Shown here: positions 16,008 to 28,809 of the stretch, piece after piece
Numbering within the stretch: the first letter of the stretch is position 1
Layout of the letters: the number at the start of each line of letters is the position of its first letter
NCBI GenBank assembly: GCA_013791855.1
Contig: VMTA01000011.1
Coordinates: 87,249 to 151,248 of the forward strand
Reading direction: 5' to 3'
Length of the DNA: 64,000 bases
From: Sideroxydans sp.
GTDB taxonomy: Bacteria > Pseudomonadota > Gammaproteobacteria > Burkholderiales > Gallionellaceae
The notes under the pieces: generated by a model
What the model saw: the letters and a program-made list of their open reading frames with translations, nothing else
The model's database searches: none
What the model was told of the DNA's origin: nothing
Translations under genes and position numbers: made by a program

Positions 16008-18150
16008 ATTCGAGCGCCAGCCACTTGCTGCCGGCGCGTTTGAAGTTGACCTGCACGCGGCCTTCGTTGCCGCTGCCTTCGCTATCCGTCACCACGCCCT
16101 CGCCGAACTTCTGGTGGAACACCTGCTGGCCGATGCGCCATGCAGATTTGGGCGAAGGCGGCGCGGGGATGCTGGGCGCACCACCAAACGCGGACACATA
16201 GCTTTCCGTCTCGCGGCGACCGGAGTCGAAAGTCTTGCGCGCGGTGAAACGCGGCGTGATCCAGTGCAACAGTTCTTCCGGCAACTCGCGCAGGAAGCTG
16301 GACACCAGACCGTAGTGCGTCTTCCCGTGCAGCATGCGGCTCTGCGCGAAGGTGAGATACAAACGGCGACGTGCGCGCGTGATCGCCACATACATCAGTC
16401 GGCGCTCCTCGTCGAGGTCGCCGTTGTCGATGCTGTTCTGGTGCGGGAACAATCCCTCTTCCAGGCCAGTGATGAACACGGTGTGGAACTCCAGCCCCTT
16501 GGCGGCATGCACCGTCATCAGATGCAGCGCGTCCTCGCTGTCGCCCGCCTGATGCTCGCCCGATTCCAGCGTGGCATGGGTGAGGAAGGCCGTGAGACTG
16601 TCGTCCTCGTTCTCATGCACGAACAGCGCAGCCGAGCTGATCAGTTCGTTCAGGTTCTCCAGCCGCTCCTGCGCCTCACGCTTCTTGGCACCGGTCTCGT
16701 TCTGGTAGTGCGCCACCAGCCCGCTGTGTTCCAGCACGTGCTCCATGATCTCTGGCAGCGGCAGCCCCTTGGTCGCACTGCGCAGCGCTTCGATGATGCC
16801 GACGAAGGCCGTCACCTTGCCGCCCGCACGCGCCGCCGCATCCCACAAGGTTGTGTTGTATTGCTTGGCCGCTTCCTGCAACTGTTCGATGCTGCGCGCG
16901 CCGATGCCGCGCGTGGGGAAGTTGATGATGCGCAGCAGGGCGTTGTCGTCGTCGGTGTTCTCCATCAAGCGCAGGTAGGCCAGCGCGTGTTTGATCTCCT
17001 GCCGCTCGAAGAAGCGCAGGCCGCCATACACACGATACGACAAGCCCGCCGACACCAGCGCATGTTCCAGCACGCGCGACTGCGCATTGGAGCGATACAG
17101 CAAAGCCATCTCGGTGAGGTGCACGCCCTCGCGGCTGAGTTGCTTGATCTCCTCGACGATGAAGGCGGCCTCGTCCACATCGGTGCCCGCTTCGTACACG
17201 CGGATCTGCTCACCCTTGTCGGCATCGGTCCACAGGTTCTTGCCGAGGCGCTCGCGGTTGTTGGCGATCAGCGCGTTGGCCGCGTCTAGGATGTTGCCGT
17301 GCGAGCGGTAGTTCTGCTCCAGCTTGATGACCGACTCCACATGGAAGTCACGCAACAGTTCCTGCATGTTGCCCACGTTGGCACCACGGAAAGCGTAGAT
17401 GGATTGGTCGTCATCACCCACGGCAAAGAGCGCATTGCTCTGCCCCGCCAGTAACTTCAGCCAGCGGTACTGCAAGGGATTAGTGTCCTGGAACTCATCC
17501 ACCAGAATATGTTTGAAACGATCCTGATAGTGCTCGCGCAGCGCCTGATTGCGCGCCAGCAACTCATAGCAGCGCAGCAGCAATTCGGAGAAATCCACCA
17601 CGCCTTCGCGCTGGCATTGCGCGTCGTATTCTGCGAACACTTCCACCTTTCGGCGTGTGTAGGGATCGTAGGCTTCCACCTCGTGTGCGCGCAGGCCCTG
17701 CTCCTTGTTGCCGCTGATGAAGTGCTGCATCTCGCGCGGCGGATATTTCTCGTCGTCCACATTCATCGCCTTCATCAGGCGCTTGATGGCGGAGAGCTGG
17801 TCGCCCGAGTCGAGGATCTGGAAGGTCTGCGGCAGATTCGCTTCGCGATGGTGCGCGCGTAGCATGCGGTTGCACAGGCCGTGGAAGGTGCCTATCCACA
17901 TGCCTCGCGTATTGATAGGCAGCATCGCAGACAAACGCGTCACCATCTCCTTGGCCGCCTTGTTGGTGAAGGTCACTGCCAACAGACCCGACGGCGACAC
18001 CTGGCTGGTGCTGATGAGATAGGCGATGCGCGTGGTCAGCACGCGCGTCTTGCCGCTGCCCGCACCGGCCAGTATCAGGGCGGACTGGGCGGGGAGTTCG
18101 ACGGCGGCGCGTTGTTCGGGATTGAGGCCGGCAAGCAGAGAAGAATTCAT
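15985..18150 (-). CDS. uvrD: DNA helicase II (UvrD)
   Basis: A 721-residue superfamily 1A helicase. Visible motifs are the Q-motif region LAGLNPEQRAAVELP, Walker A LILAGAGSGKTRVLTTRIAYL, Walker B ILVDEFQDTNPLQ, motif III GDDDQSIYAFRGA, EQNYRSHGNIL and VMTVHAAKGLEF-type motif LMTVHAAKGLEF. The C-terminal tail (KFGEGVVTDSEGSG ... VQVNFKRAGSKWLALEYAKL) is the UvrD RNA-polymerase-interacting Tudor-like module. It unwinds DNA in nucleotide-excision and mismatch repair. The start at MNSSLLAGLNPEQ is the family start; a 19-codon upstream extension is discarded. Confidence 0.95.
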   Translation of the reverse strand: MNSSLLAGLNPEQRAAVELPAQSALILAGAGSGKTRVLTTRIAYLISTSQVSPSGLLAVTFTNKAAKEMVTRLSAMLPINTRGMWIGTFHGLCNRMLRAHHREANLPQTFQILDSGDQLSAIKRLMKAMNVDDEKYPPREMQHFISGNKEQGLRAHEVEAYDPYTRRKVEVFAEYDAQCQREGVVDFSELLLRCYELLARNQALREHYQDRFKHILVDEFQDTNPLQYRWLKLLAGQSNALFAVGDDDQSIYAFRGANVGNMQELLRDFHVESVIKLEQNYRSHGNILDAANALIANNRERLGKNLWTDADKGEQIRVYEAGTDVDEAAFIVEEIKQLSREGVHLTEMALLYRSNAQSRVLEHALVSAGLSYRVYGGLRFFERQEIKHALAYLRLMENTDDDNALLRIINFPTRGIGARSIEQLQEAAKQYNTTLWDAAARAGGKVTAFVGIIEALRSATKGLPLPEIMEHVLEHSGLVAHYQNETGAKKREAQERLENLNELISSAALFVHENEDDSLTAFLTHATLESGEHQAGDSEDALHLMTVHAAKGLEFHTVFITGLEEGLFPHQNSIDNGDLDEERRLMYVAITRARRRLYLTFAQSRMLHGKTHYGLVSSFLRELPEELLHWITPRFTARKTFDSGRRETESYVSAFGGAPSIPAPPSPKSAWRIGQQVFHQKFGEGVVTDSEGSGNEGRVQVNFKRAGSKWLALEYAKLTPI

Positions 18151-18190
18151 CGCTGGATTATCCCACAGGCAAGCACACGATTTCCCCCAA

Positions 18191-18222
18191 ACAAAACGGG
18201 GAAGCATTTCTGCTTCCCCGCC
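18191..18222 (-). terminator. Rho-independent terminator of the phosphoribulokinase gene
   Basis: A perfect 10-bp stem (CGGGGAAGCA at 18199-18208 paired with 18213-18222) with a four-base loop is followed, on the minus strand, by TTTTGTTT. It lies 26 bases beyond the stop of the phosphoribulokinase gene and separates it from uvrD. Confidence 0.9.
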
Positions 18223-18247
18223 TTGGTGATGCTTAGAACAATGTTGC

Positions 18248-19144
18248 TTACTTGTTCTTCTTCTCGATCATCTCGTGCATGATCGGCGAGAGGATGATCT
18301 CCATCGCGTGGCTCATCTTGCCGCCGGGTACCACCATGGTGTTGGCACGGGACATGGAGGAGTTCGGGATCATGGACAGGTAGTAAGGGAAGTCCACGCC
18401 TTTCGGATTGCGGAAACGGATGACCACGAAGCTTTCGTCCGGTGTCGGGATGTCGCGCGCGATGAAAGGATTGGATGTGTCCACGGTCGCCACACGCTGG
18501 AAGTTGATGTCAGTGTGTGTGAACTGCGGGGTGATGTATTTGATGTAGTCCGGCATGCGACGCATGATGGTGTCCACGGTCGCTTCGGCGGAATAGCCTC
18601 GCTCGGCCTTGTCGCGATGGATCTTCTGGATCCACTCGAGGTTGACCACCGGCACCACGCCGATGCCGAGGTCGACATACTTACCCGCGTCGACGCCCTT
18701 GGCTTCATTCTTGACCAGACCGTGCAGACCTTCGTAGAACAACAGGTCAGAGCCGGCTTCGATGTCTTCCCAGGGTGTGAACACGCCGGGTGTCAGGTCG
18801 GTCAGGCCGAAGTGCTTGTTGTGCTCGACGGCTTCCGGCTCGCTGTGCACGTAGTAGCGACGCTTGCACATGCCGGTATCGCCGTATTGCTTGAACATCT
18901 CTTCGATCTTGTCGAAGTGATTGGCCTCGGGGCCGAAATGGCTGAAGCTGTTGTTGCCCGCCTTGGTGGCTTCGGCTGCCGCTGCGCGGAAGGCCATGCG
19001 GTCCAGGCTATGCAGGCTGTCGCCTTCGATCACGGCGGCCTTGATCTTTTCTCTGCGGAAAATGTTCTCGAACGCGCGTTTGACGGTGGTGGTGCCTGCG
19101 CCGGACGAACCGGTTACGGCGATGACGGGGTGCTTGACGGACAT
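18248..19144 (-). CDS. prk: Phosphoribulokinase
   Basis: A 298-residue class I (proteobacterial) phosphoribulokinase. It has the P-loop TGSSGAGTTTVKRAFE, the Walker-B-like AAVIEGDSLHSLDRMAF, NSFSHFGPEANHFDKIEEMF, and the conserved FYEGLHG segment. It phosphorylates ribulose 5-phosphate to the RuBisCO substrate and is diagnostic of the Calvin cycle. The start has AGGAGAGAGAACCT immediately upstream and a terminator follows, so it is transcribed alone. No RuBisCO or other cbb genes lie in the window. Class I enzymes of this type are often NADH-activated, which is family knowledge. Confidence 0.96.
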   Translation of the reverse strand: MSVKHPVIAVTGSSGAGTTTVKRAFENIFRREKIKAAVIEGDSLHSLDRMAFRAAAAEATKAGNNSFSHFGPEANHFDKIEEMFKQYGDTGMCKRRYYVHSEPEAVEHNKHFGLTDLTPGVFTPWEDIEAGSDLLFYEGLHGLVKNEAKGVDAGKYVDLGIGVVPVVNLEWIQKIHRDKAERGYSAEATVDTIMRRMPDYIKYITPQFTHTDINFQRVATVDTSNPFIARDIPTPDESFVVIRFRNPKGVDFPYYLSMIPNSSMSRANTMVVPGGKMSHAMEIILSPIMHEMIEKKNK

Positions 19145-19247
19145 AGGTTCTCTCTCCTGAAAACGATATGGATAAAATTTTTGGAGCGCGATTCTACCTT
19201 GTTTCGGTTCCGGTAGCGAGGTGCGGGCGGCGCACCTGCGATGTCGC

Positions 19248-21886
<2,639 letters not shown>

Positions 21887-21887
21887 T

Positions 21888-22397
21888 ATGACATCCCTGC
21901 GCAACATCCTGCTGTCCCTCTCGCTGCTGACGCTGGCCGCGTGCGGTTTCCATCTACGCGGCAGTGACCTGCAGGATGTGCGCTTCAGTTTCAACTCGCT
22001 CTATATCAAATCGCAAGGGGAGACACCCTTCGTCGCCGAACTGCGCCGCACCCTGAGCCGGAGCAAGATGGAGCCGGTCGCGACGTCAGACCAGGCTGAA
22101 CTGATCCTGGAGATCGTTTCAGAGAATGTCGGCAAGCAGATCCTGTCACTGTCCGGCAGCGGTCGTGTGCGCGAGTACCAGTTGAGCTATCGCGTCTCCA
22201 TGCGCGCCTATGATCTGCAACAAGTCGAGTGGCTGCCGCCGGACGATGTGCAACTGAACCGTGTGTTGTCTTATGACGACGCGCTAATCCTGGCCAAGGA
22301 GCAGGAAGAGGCGCAGTTGTACAAGGACATGCGCGCCGATGCCGTGGCGCAGACCGTGCGCCGCCTGATGCGGGCCAAACCGCAGCCGCTGGAATAG
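21888..22397 (+). CDS. lptE: LPS-assembly lipoprotein LptE
   Basis: A 169-residue lipoprotein: signal peptide with lipobox LTLAACGFHLRG (Cys about residue 19), then the LptE/RlpB core with FNSLYIKSQGETPFVAELRR and a hydrophobic/polar C-terminal part ending RLMRAKPQPLE. It plugs the LptD barrel and helps insert lipopolysaccharide into the outer membrane. The leuS-lptE-holA order is a hallmark of beta- and gammaproteobacteria. It begins one base after leuS. Confidence 0.92.
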   Translation: MTSLRNILLSLSLLTLAACGFHLRGSDLQDVRFSFNSLYIKSQGETPFVAELRRTLSRSKMEPVATSDQAELILEIVSENVGKQILSLSGSGRVREYQLSYRVSMRAYDLQQVEWLPPDDVQLNRVLSYDDALILAKEQEEAQLYKDMRADAVAQTVRRLMRAKPQPLE

Positions 22398-22408
22398 ACC
22401 TACGGCCC

Positions 22409-23422
22409 ATGAACATCTCCAGCGAAGATTTGCCGCGTCATCTGGCCAAGGGCTTGGGTTCGCTGTATGTGATCCACGGTGAAGCTTTGTTGCTCGCCAT
22501 CGAGGCGGCCGATGCGATACGCGCAGCCGCGCGCGCAGCCGGCTACGATGAACGCGAGGTGTTGATCGCCGACCAGGGCTTCAAATGGTCGGCACTGCGC
22601 AATAGCGCGCAGAGCATGTCGCTGTTCTCGGCGCGCAAGGTAATCGACCTGCGCATCCCGGGCGGTAAGCCCGGCGTGGAAGGCGCGCAAGCCTTGCAGG
22701 AACACTGCGGGAATCTGAACGCCGACACCTTGACGCTGATCTCGCTGCCCAAACTCGACGGCACGGCGATGAAGAGCAAATGGTTCACAGCGCTGGCGCA
22801 GCATGCCACCGTGATCAGCGCGGATGAGGTGTCCATCAATGCGCTGCCCATATGGATCGCCGGGCGATTGAAGCGTCAGGAGCAAAGTGCGGATGCAGAC
22901 ACCCTGGCCTTTCTGGCACAGAAGGTGGAAGGTAACCTGCTCGCTGCCTTCCAGGAGATACAGAAACTTGCCTTGTTGTTCCCGGCCGGGCCGCTCAGCT
23001 TCGAGCAGGTGAAGGACTCGGTGATGGATGTGGCACGTTACGACGTGTTCAAACTGTCAGAAGCGATGCTGGCGGGCGATGCGGAACGTTATGTGCGCAT
23101 CCTCGAAGGTCTGCGCGCCGAAGGTACGGCGACAGTCCTGATCCTGTGGGCCGTGGCAGAGGATATCCGCGCGCTGGCCAAAGTGTCGCGCGCGGTGCAG
23201 CAGGGCGGCAATCTGTCCGGTGCCTTGCGCGATGCGCGTGTGTGGGGCATCCGCCAAAAACTGGTGGAACGCGCGGCACGCCGTTTCAATCCGACCTTCG
23301 CCGAACGCGCATTGAAACAGGCAGCACAGATCGATCGTCTGGTTAAAGGTTTGCGCCAGGGCGATGTATGGGACGAGCTACTGCAGCTGGGAGTGCGCTG
23401 CGCGCGGGCGGGTGCGCGATGA
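22409..23422 (+). CDS. holA: DNA polymerase III delta subunit
   Basis: A 337-residue clamp-loader subunit: LPRHLAKGLGSLYVIHGEALLL at the N-terminus, FSARKVIDLRIPGGKPG, and the C-terminal helical collar segment with FNPTFAERALKQAAQIDRLVKGL. Delta opens the beta clamp in the DnaX complex. It follows lptE by 11 bases and its stop overlaps the cutA start (ATGA). Confidence 0.93.
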   Translation: MNISSEDLPRHLAKGLGSLYVIHGEALLLAIEAADAIRAAARAAGYDEREVLIADQGFKWSALRNSAQSMSLFSARKVIDLRIPGGKPGVEGAQALQEHCGNLNADTLTLISLPKLDGTAMKSKWFTALAQHATVISADEVSINALPIWIAGRLKRQEQSADADTLAFLAQKVEGNLLAAFQEIQKLALLFPAGPLSFEQVKDSVMDVARYDVFKLSEAMLAGDAERYVRILEGLRAEGTATVLILWAVAEDIRALAKVSRAVQQGGNLSGALRDARVWGIRQKLVERAARRFNPTFAERALKQAAQIDRLVKGLRQGDVWDELLQLGVRCARAGAR

Positions 23423-23751
23423 GCGAAGTCTTGCTGGTGGTCACCACCTTGCCGGATCGCGCCACCGCGGAACGTATCGCTGAAGCGCTGGTCACAGCCC
23501 GCGTCGCTGCCTGCGTGAATGTACTGGCCGAATGTACGTCGGTCTATCGCTGGCAAGGCAAAGTAGAGCGTGCGGGTGAAGTGCCCCTGCTGATCAAGAC
23601 CACCCGTGAAGCTTATGCGCGACTGGAAGCGACTTTACGCACCATGCATCCCTATGATGTGCCGGAGATCGTTGCCTTGCCGGTGACGGCTGGATTGCCA
23701 GCCTATCTGGATTGGGTGACACAGGAAACCAAGGATAACGGGAGCCTCTAA
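23419..23751 (+). CDS. cutA: Divalent cation tolerance protein CutA
   Basis: A 110-residue CutA1-type trimeric protein: VVTTLPDRATAERIAEALV, RVAACVNVLAECTSVYRWQG and the C-terminal HPYDVPEIVALPVTAGLPAYL. The family is implicated in copper tolerance and, next to dsbD, is often cotranscribed with it; the direct biochemical role remains uncertain. The start overlaps the holA stop by four bases; a 17-codon upstream extension in frame lies inside holA and is discarded. The dsbD start follows two bases after the stop. Confidence 0.93.
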   Translation: MSEVLLVVTTLPDRATAERIAEALVTARVAACVNVLAECTSVYRWQGKVERAGEVPLLIKTTREAYARLEATLRTMHPYDVPEIVALPVTAGLPAYLDWVTQETKDNGSL

Positions 23752-23753
23752 GA

Positions 23754-25535
23754 ATGATACGTCGTCTGTTATTGATCGCATTGTTAAGCATCACACCGTT
23801 GGCGCAAGCCGAGCTGCTCTCCTTCGGCAGCAAGCCCAAGTTCCTGCCACCCGACCAAGCCTTCTCGCTGGAAGTGCGGTCGCTCGATCAAAGCACCCTG
23901 ATCGCCAGCTTCAACATCACCCCCGGTTATTACCTATATCGCGACAAGACCACCTTCAGTCTGGGCGAAGGATCTGCCAGGATCGCGCAGGTGTCACTGC
24001 CGGAGGGCGAAGCCAAGAACGACCCTAACTTCGGCGTGTTGCAAGTGTTCCACAATAGTTTCCAGGCTGAGATCGCACTGCAAGGAGTCGATCCAAAACT
24101 GCCGCTGGTGCTGAACGCCAGTTATCAGGGATGCAGCGATGATGGCCTGTGCTATCCGCCCATCGAGAAGACCCTCACGCTCGATCTGGTGACGACCGTC
24201 AGCAACCCCGCGTCGGCCGTTTCCCCGCCAACCGAGGATGAGAACTCGCAGATCGCACGCCTGTTCAAGGACGGCAACTTCTGGCTGATCGTGGTCAGCT
24301 TCCTGGGGTTCGGCCTGCTGCTCTCGCTCACCCCCTGCGTGTTCCCGATGATCCCCATCCTGTCCGGCATCATCGTCGGGCGCGGCCACAAGATCACCCA
24401 CACACACGCATTCCTGCTGTCGCTGGCCTATGTGCTGGGCATGGCCATCACCTATGCGGTGGCGGGTGTGGCGGCCGGTTATTCCGGCGCGCTGATCTCC
24501 AATGCTTTGCAGACGCCCTGGGTGCTGGGCAGTTTCGCCGCCATCTTTGTCGTGCTGTCGCTGTCCATGTTCGGCCTGTACGAGCTGCAACTGCCCGCCG
24601 CACTGCAAAGCAGACTGACCGACACCAGCAACAAGCTGCATGGCGGCCACCTCACCGGCGTGTTCGCCATGGGTGCCTTGTCCGCCATCATCATGGGGCC
24701 CTGTGTCGCCGCGCCTCTGGCAGGCGCCCTGCTCTACATCAGCCAGACGCACGATGCTGTGCTGGGTGGCAGCGCCCTGTTCGCGATGGGCCTGGGTATG
24801 GGCGTGCCATTGCTGATCATCGGTACTTCGGCAGGCACCTTGCTGCCCAAGGCCGGGCCGTGGATGGAATCGGTGAAGCGCTTCTTCGGCGTGCTGATGC
24901 TGGCACTGGCGATCTGGATCGTGTCGCCGGTCATCCCGCTCGCCGCGCAGATGCTGGCCTGGGCGGTACTGCTGATCTTCTGCGCCATCCATCTGCATGC
25001 GCTCGACCCGCTGCCCAGCAATGCGCGTGGCATCAAGAAACTGGGCAAAGCACTCGGCATTCTCTCTTTGCTGCTGGGCGTGGCCTATCTGATCGGCGCA
25101 CTGTCCGGCGCGCGCGACATCCTGCGCCCGCTGGGCACACTGCCAAACACGGCCGGGGTTGCCGCACCCGCCGAGGCCAAGCTTTTCGAGCGCGTGAAAA
25201 GCCTCGCCGCGCTCGAAGCACGCCTGGCGCAAACTCAGGGCAAGGTGGTGATGCTGGACTTCTATGCCGACTGGTGTATCTCGTGCAAGGAGATGGAGCG
25301 ATTCACCTTCAGTGACCCGGCCATCCATGCGCGCATGAGCAAAGCGCTGCTGTTGCAAGCCGACGTCACCGCCAATGACGCGGACGACAAAGCCCTGCTA
25401 CAGCGCTTCCAGCTGTTCGGCCCGCCCGCCATCCTGTTCTTCGACAAGCAAGGTCGCGAGCAAGCCGATCTGCGCGTGATCGGCTATCAGGATGCGCAGC
25501 AGTTCGGCGCGTCGCTCGCCCGGGCTGGTCTATGA
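23754..25535 (+). CDS. dsbD: Thiol:disulfide interchange protein DsbD
   Basis: A 593-residue protein with a signal peptide ([19 protein letters not shown]), a periplasmic immunoglobulin-like domain containing Cys127 and Cys133 ([12 protein letters not shown]), a central eight-helix membrane domain with the Cys pair in LTPCVFPM and [15 protein letters not shown], and a C-terminal thioredoxin domain with WCISC (Cys508, Cys511). It carries electrons from cytoplasmic thioredoxin to the periplasm for DsbC and for cytochrome c maturation, which is relevant to an organism using periplasmic and outer-membrane cytochromes. Length and domain order are canonical. Confidence 0.96.
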   Translation: MIRRLLLIALLSITPLAQAELLSFGSKPKFLPPDQAFSLEVRSLDQSTLIASFNITPGYYLYRDKTTFSLGEGSARIAQVSLPEGEAKNDPNFGVLQVFHNSFQAEIALQGVDPKLPLVLNASYQGCSDDGLCYPPIEKTLTLDLVTTVSNPASAVSPPTEDENSQIARLFKDGNFWLIVVSFLGFGLLLSLTPCVFPMIPILSGIIVGRGHKITHTHAFLLSLAYVLGMAITYAVAGVAAGYSGALISNALQTPWVLGSFAAIFVVLSLSMFGLYELQLPAALQSRLTDTSNKLHGGHLTGVFAMGALSAIIMGPCVAAPLAGALLYISQTHDAVLGGSALFAMGLGMGVPLLIIGTSAGTLLPKAGPWMESVKRFFGVLMLALAIWIVSPVIPLAAQMLAWAVLLIFCAIHLHALDPLPSNARGIKKLGKALGILSLLLGVAYLIGALSGARDILRPLGTLPNTAGVAAPAEAKLFERVKSLAALEARLAQTQGKVVMLDFYADWCISCKEMERFTFSDPAIHARMSKALLLQADVTANDADDKALLQRFQLFGPPAILFFDKQGREQADLRVIGYQDAQQFGASLARAGL

Positions 25536-25602
25536 CTATGATTCCGCTCAACTTCACCGAAATGATGGACAAAGTTCCCCATTTTGCGGCAAACTGCGCG
25601 CC

Positions 25603-26046
25603 ATGAAACACATCCTCGTCCTTCACGGCCCCAACCTGAACCTGCTCGGCACGCGCGAGCCAGAGGTGTATGGTCGCGTCACGTTGGATGAAATTAACAT
25701 CAAATTGGCGGCACAAGCTGAAAAGAGCGGCGCCAAACTGGACTACTTCCAGAGCAATACCGAAGGCATGCTGGTCGACCGCGTGCAGCAGGCGCGTGTC
25801 GACGGCACCGACTTCATCATCATCAACCCGGCCGCATTCACCCACACCAGCGTCGCCTTGCGCGATGCGCTGGCGGCGGTCGCCATCCCTTTCGTCGAGG
25901 TGCACCTTTCCAACGTGTTCGCCCGCGAGGCGTTCCGCAAGGAATCGTACTTCTCGGACATCGCGGTCGGCGTCATCAGCGGCTTGGGGGCAACCGGTTA
26001 CGAACTCGCTTTGCAATTCGCACTACAACATTCTGTAAGGAGCTAA
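25603..26046 (+). CDS. aroQ: 3-dehydroquinate dehydratase, type II
   Basis: A 147-residue type II enzyme: [21 protein letters not shown] at the start, the active-site [20 protein letters not shown] region, [18 protein letters not shown] and [14 protein letters not shown]. It dehydrates 3-dehydroquinate in the shikimate pathway as a dodecamer. The upstream in-frame extension runs into dsb[10 protein letters not shown] is the family start. aroQ-accB-accC is a widespread conserved order. Confidence 0.95.
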   Translation: MKHILVLHGPNLNLLGTREPEVYGRVTLDEINIKLAAQAEKSGAKLDYFQSNTEGMLVDRVQQARVDGTDFIIINPAAFTHTSVALRDALAAVAIPFVEVHLSNVFAREAFRKESYFSDIAVGVISGLGATGYELALQFALQHSVRS

Positions 26047-26049
26047 AAA

Positions 26050-26502
26050 ATGGATCTGCGCAAACTGAAGACACTGATCGAACTGGTGGAGAACTCGGGC
26101 ATCGCCGAGCTGGAACTGACCGAAGGCGAAGAGCATGTGCGCATCTCGCGCGCCAGCTCCGTTGCCGCGCCCATGCAACATCATATGTATGCCGCCGCGC
26201 CGCAGCACGCACCCGCACCGGCCGCCGCGCCAGTGGCTGCCGCACCCGCTGAGCCCGCCCAGCCTGAAGGACACGTGGTCAAGTCGCCGATGGTCGGCAC
26301 TTTCTACCGCGCCCCTTCCCCTGGCGCCAAGTCTTTCGTCGATATCGGCTCCACCGTGAATGCCGGCGACACCTTGTGCATCATCGAAGCGATGAAACTG
26401 TTGAACGAGATCGATACCGACAAGGGCGGCGTCATCAAAGCAGTGCTGGTCGAGAATGGTCAGCCGGTCGAATTCGGCCAGCCGCTGTTCATCGTCGGTT
26501 AA
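26050..26502 (+). CDS. accB: Biotin carboxyl carrier protein of acetyl-CoA carboxylase
   Basis: A 150-residue BCCP with an N-terminal [18 protein letters not shown] region, an Ala/Pro-rich flexible linker at about residues 48-72, and the biotinyl domain whose target is Lys116 in [10 protein letters not shown] (Leu in place of the usual second Met). An AGGAG lies inside the last aroQ codons, upstream of the start. It carries carboxybiotin between AccC and AccAD in fatty acid synthesis. Confidence 0.96.
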   Translation: MDLRKLKTLIELVENSGIAELELTEGEEHVRISRASSVAAPMQHHMYAAAPQHAPAPAAAPVAAAPAEPAQPEGHVVKSPMVGTFYRAPSPGAKSFVDIGSTVNAGDTLCIIEAMKLLNEIDTDKGGVIKAVLVENGQPVEFGQPLFIVG

Positions 26503-26559
26503 CGCATCATGGCCGTGTTCGAACGCAAACCCAGAACGTCCGCGCCGGAGAAACCCGTT

Positions 26560-27915
26560 ATGTTTGAAAAGATCCTTATCGCCAATCGCGGCGAGATCGC
26601 GCTGCGTATCCAGCGCGCGTGCCGCGAGATGGGCATCAAGACCGTCGCCGTGCACTCCGAGGCGGACGCCGAAGCGAAATACGTGAAACTGGCCGACGAG
26701 TCGGTATGTATCGGTCCGGCTTCTTCCAGCCTGAGTTATCTGAGTGTCCCCGCCATCATCAGCGCGGCGGAAGTCACCGACGCGCAGGCCATCCATCCCG
26801 GCTACGGCTTCCTGTCCGAGAACGCCGACTTCTCCGAGCGTTGCGAGAAATCCGGCTTCGTGTTCATCGGTCCGCGCGCCGAGACAATCCGCCTGATGGG
26901 CGACAAGGTCTCCGCCAAGAACGCCATGAAGAAAGCCGGCGTGCCCTGCGTACCCGGCGTGGACGGCGCACTACCTGATGACCCGGCCGAAATCATCAAG
27001 ATCGCCAAGTTCATCGGTTATCCGGTGATCATCAAAGCCTCCGGTGGCGGCGGCGGGCGCGGCATGCGCGTGGTGCACACCGAGGCTGCGCTGCTCAATG
27101 CCGTGACCATGACCAAGACCGAAGCACAGGCGGCCTTCAACAATCCCATGGTGTACATGGAGAAGTTCCTGGAGAACCCGCGCCACATCGAGATCCAGGT
27201 GCTGGCCGACCAGCACGGCTGTGCGGTATACCTTGGCGAGCGCGACTGCTCCATGCAGCGCCGCCACCAGAAGGTGATCGAAGAAGCGCCCGCACCGGGC
27301 GTCGACCGCAAGCTGATCGCCAAGATCGGCGAGCGTTGTGCCGAAGCCTGCCGCAAGATCAACTACCGCGGCGCGGGCACGTTCGAATTCCTGTACGAGA
27401 ACGGCGAGTTCTTCTTCATCGAGATGAACACCCGTGTGCAGGTGGAGCATCCGGTCACCGAGATGATCACCGGGATCGACATCGTGCAACAGCAGATCCG
27501 TATCGCGGCCGGCGAGAAGCTGCCGTTCCGCCAGAAGGACATCCTGTTCCGCGGCCACTCGATTGAGTGCCGCATCAACGCGGAACATCCTTACACCTTC
27601 GTGCCGTCGCCGGGCCGCATCAGCAACTGGCACGTACCCGGCGGTCCCGGCATCCGCGTCGATTCGCACGTGTACAACAACTATTTCATCCCGCCGCATT
27701 ACGACTCGATGATCGGCAAGTTGATCTCCTATGGCGACACGCGCGATCAGGCTATCGCCCGCATGCGCACCGCCTTGTCCGAGATGGTGGTGGAAGGCAT
27801 CAACACCAACATCCCGCTGCACCAGGAGTTGATGAACGATGCCGCCTTCGTGCGTGGCGGTACCAGCATCCATTATCTGGAACACAAGCTGGCGGAACGT
27901 ACCAAAGGTAAATAA
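26560..27915 (+). CDS. accC: Biotin carboxylase of acetyl-CoA carboxylase
   Basis: A 451-residue ATP-grasp carboxylase: [38 protein letters not shown], glycine-rich ATP loop [28 protein letters not shown], and the catalytic [20 protein letters not shown]. It carboxylates the biotin on AccB. An in-frame ATG 51 bases upstream exists, but [12 protein letters not shown] is the invariant start and is preceded by GGAG; E. coli AccC is also about 449 residues. Confidence 0.96.
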   Translation: MFEKILIANRGEIALRIQRACREMGIKTVAVHSEADAEAKYVKLADESVCIGPASSSLSYLSVPAIISAAEVTDAQAIHPGYGFLSENADFSERCEKSGFVFIGPRAETIRLMGDKVSAKNAMKKAGVPCVPGVDGALPDDPAEIIKIAKFIGYPVIIKASGGGGGRGMRVVHTEAALLNAVTMTKTEAQAAFNNPMVYMEKFLENPRHIEIQVLADQHGCAVYLGERDCSMQRRHQKVIEEAPAPGVDRKLIAKIGERCAEACRKINYRGAGTFEFLYENGEFFFIEMNTRVQVEHPVTEMITGIDIVQQQIRIAAGEKLPFRQKDILFRGHSIECRINAEHPYTFVPSPGRISNWHVPGGPGIRVDSHVYNNYFIPPHYDSMIGKLISYGDTRDQAIARMRTALSEMVVEGINTNIPLHQELMNDAAFVRGGTSIHYLEHKLAERTKGK

Positions 27916-27918
27916 CAC

Positions 27919-28809
27919 ATGTCCTGGCTAACGCTGTCGGTCCGGGCGGAAGCCAGTCATGCCGAGGCATTGAGCGAATCACTACTGGCGCATGGCGCAT
28001 TGTCGGTGGATATGCTCGATGCCGATGCCGACACGCCGGATGAGCAGGCCATCTTCGGCGAACCCGGCGAACCCACCTCCAGCGTGTGGCAGCACAACTT
28101 GATCAATGCCCTGTTCGAAGCGGACGCCGACGTCGAGTCCATCCTGCGCACCTGCTACGACGAACTGGGCATCACTGCTCCTGCCGAACATCATATCGAG
28201 ACACTGGAAGAGAACGACTGGGTACGCCTCACCCAGTCACAGTTCGAACCCATCCGCATCAGTGATCGCCTGTGGATCGTGCCGACCTGGCATGAAGCCA
28301 GCGACCCCTCCGCCATCAATATCGCCCTCGACCCCGGCCTCGCTTTCGGTACCGGCAGCCATCCCACCACGCGTTTGTGTCTGCGCTGGCTGGATGCCCA
28401 TATCCGGGGGGGCGAGACGGTGCTGGATTACGGTTGCGGTTCCGGCATCCTCGCCATCGCCGCGATGAAGCTGGGGGCGAGCAGCACCGTCGGCGTGGAC
28501 ATCGATCCGCAGGCGGTGATCGCCAGCCGCGACAATGCTCAGGCGAACCATGTCGAAGCGGATTTCTTCATCCCGGATGGCGTCAAGCTCACCCAATACG
28601 ATGTAGTGGTCGCAAACATCCTCACCAATCCGCTACGCGCACTGGCACCGTTGCTGTCGAACGCCGCCAAGTCGGGCGGCCGCATCGTGCTGTCGGGCAT
28701 CCTCGCTGATCAGGCGGATGAAGTGATGCGCATCTATTCGCAATGGTTCGACTTCGCCCCGGCGGTGATCGAAGATGGCTGGTGTTGCCTGTCCGGAGTG
28801 AAACGATGA
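27919..28809 (+). CDS. prmA: Ribosomal protein L11 methyltransferase
   Basis: A 296-residue methyltransferase with the N-terminal L11-recognition domain (MSWLTLSVRAEASHAEALSE, EENDWVRLTQSQFEPI) and a SAM-binding core: ALDPGLAFGTGSHPTTRLCL, VLDYGCGSGILAIAAMKLGA and VVANILTNPLRAL. It trimethylates lysines and the N-terminus of L11. It follows accC by three bases and its stop overlaps the next start by four bases. Confidence 0.95.
   Translation: MSWLTLSVRAEASHAEALSESLLAHGALSVDMLDADADTPDEQAIFGEPGEPTSSVWQHNLINALFEADADVESILRTCYDELGITAPAEHHIETLEENDWVRLTQSQFEPIRISDRLWIVPTWHEASDPSAINIALDPGLAFGTGSHPTTRLCLRWLDAHIRGGETVLDYGCGSGILAIAAMKLGASSTVGVDIDPQAVIASRDNAQANHVEADFFIPDGVKLTQYDVVVANILTNPLRALAPLLSNAAKSGGRIVLSGILADQADEVMRIYSQWFDFAPAVIEDGWCCLSGVKR

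Noticed and set aside
23994..25358. A 454-codon minus-strand frame opposite dsbD
   Set aside because: Low-complexity His/Gln-rich product, no motif, fully inside a canonical gene.
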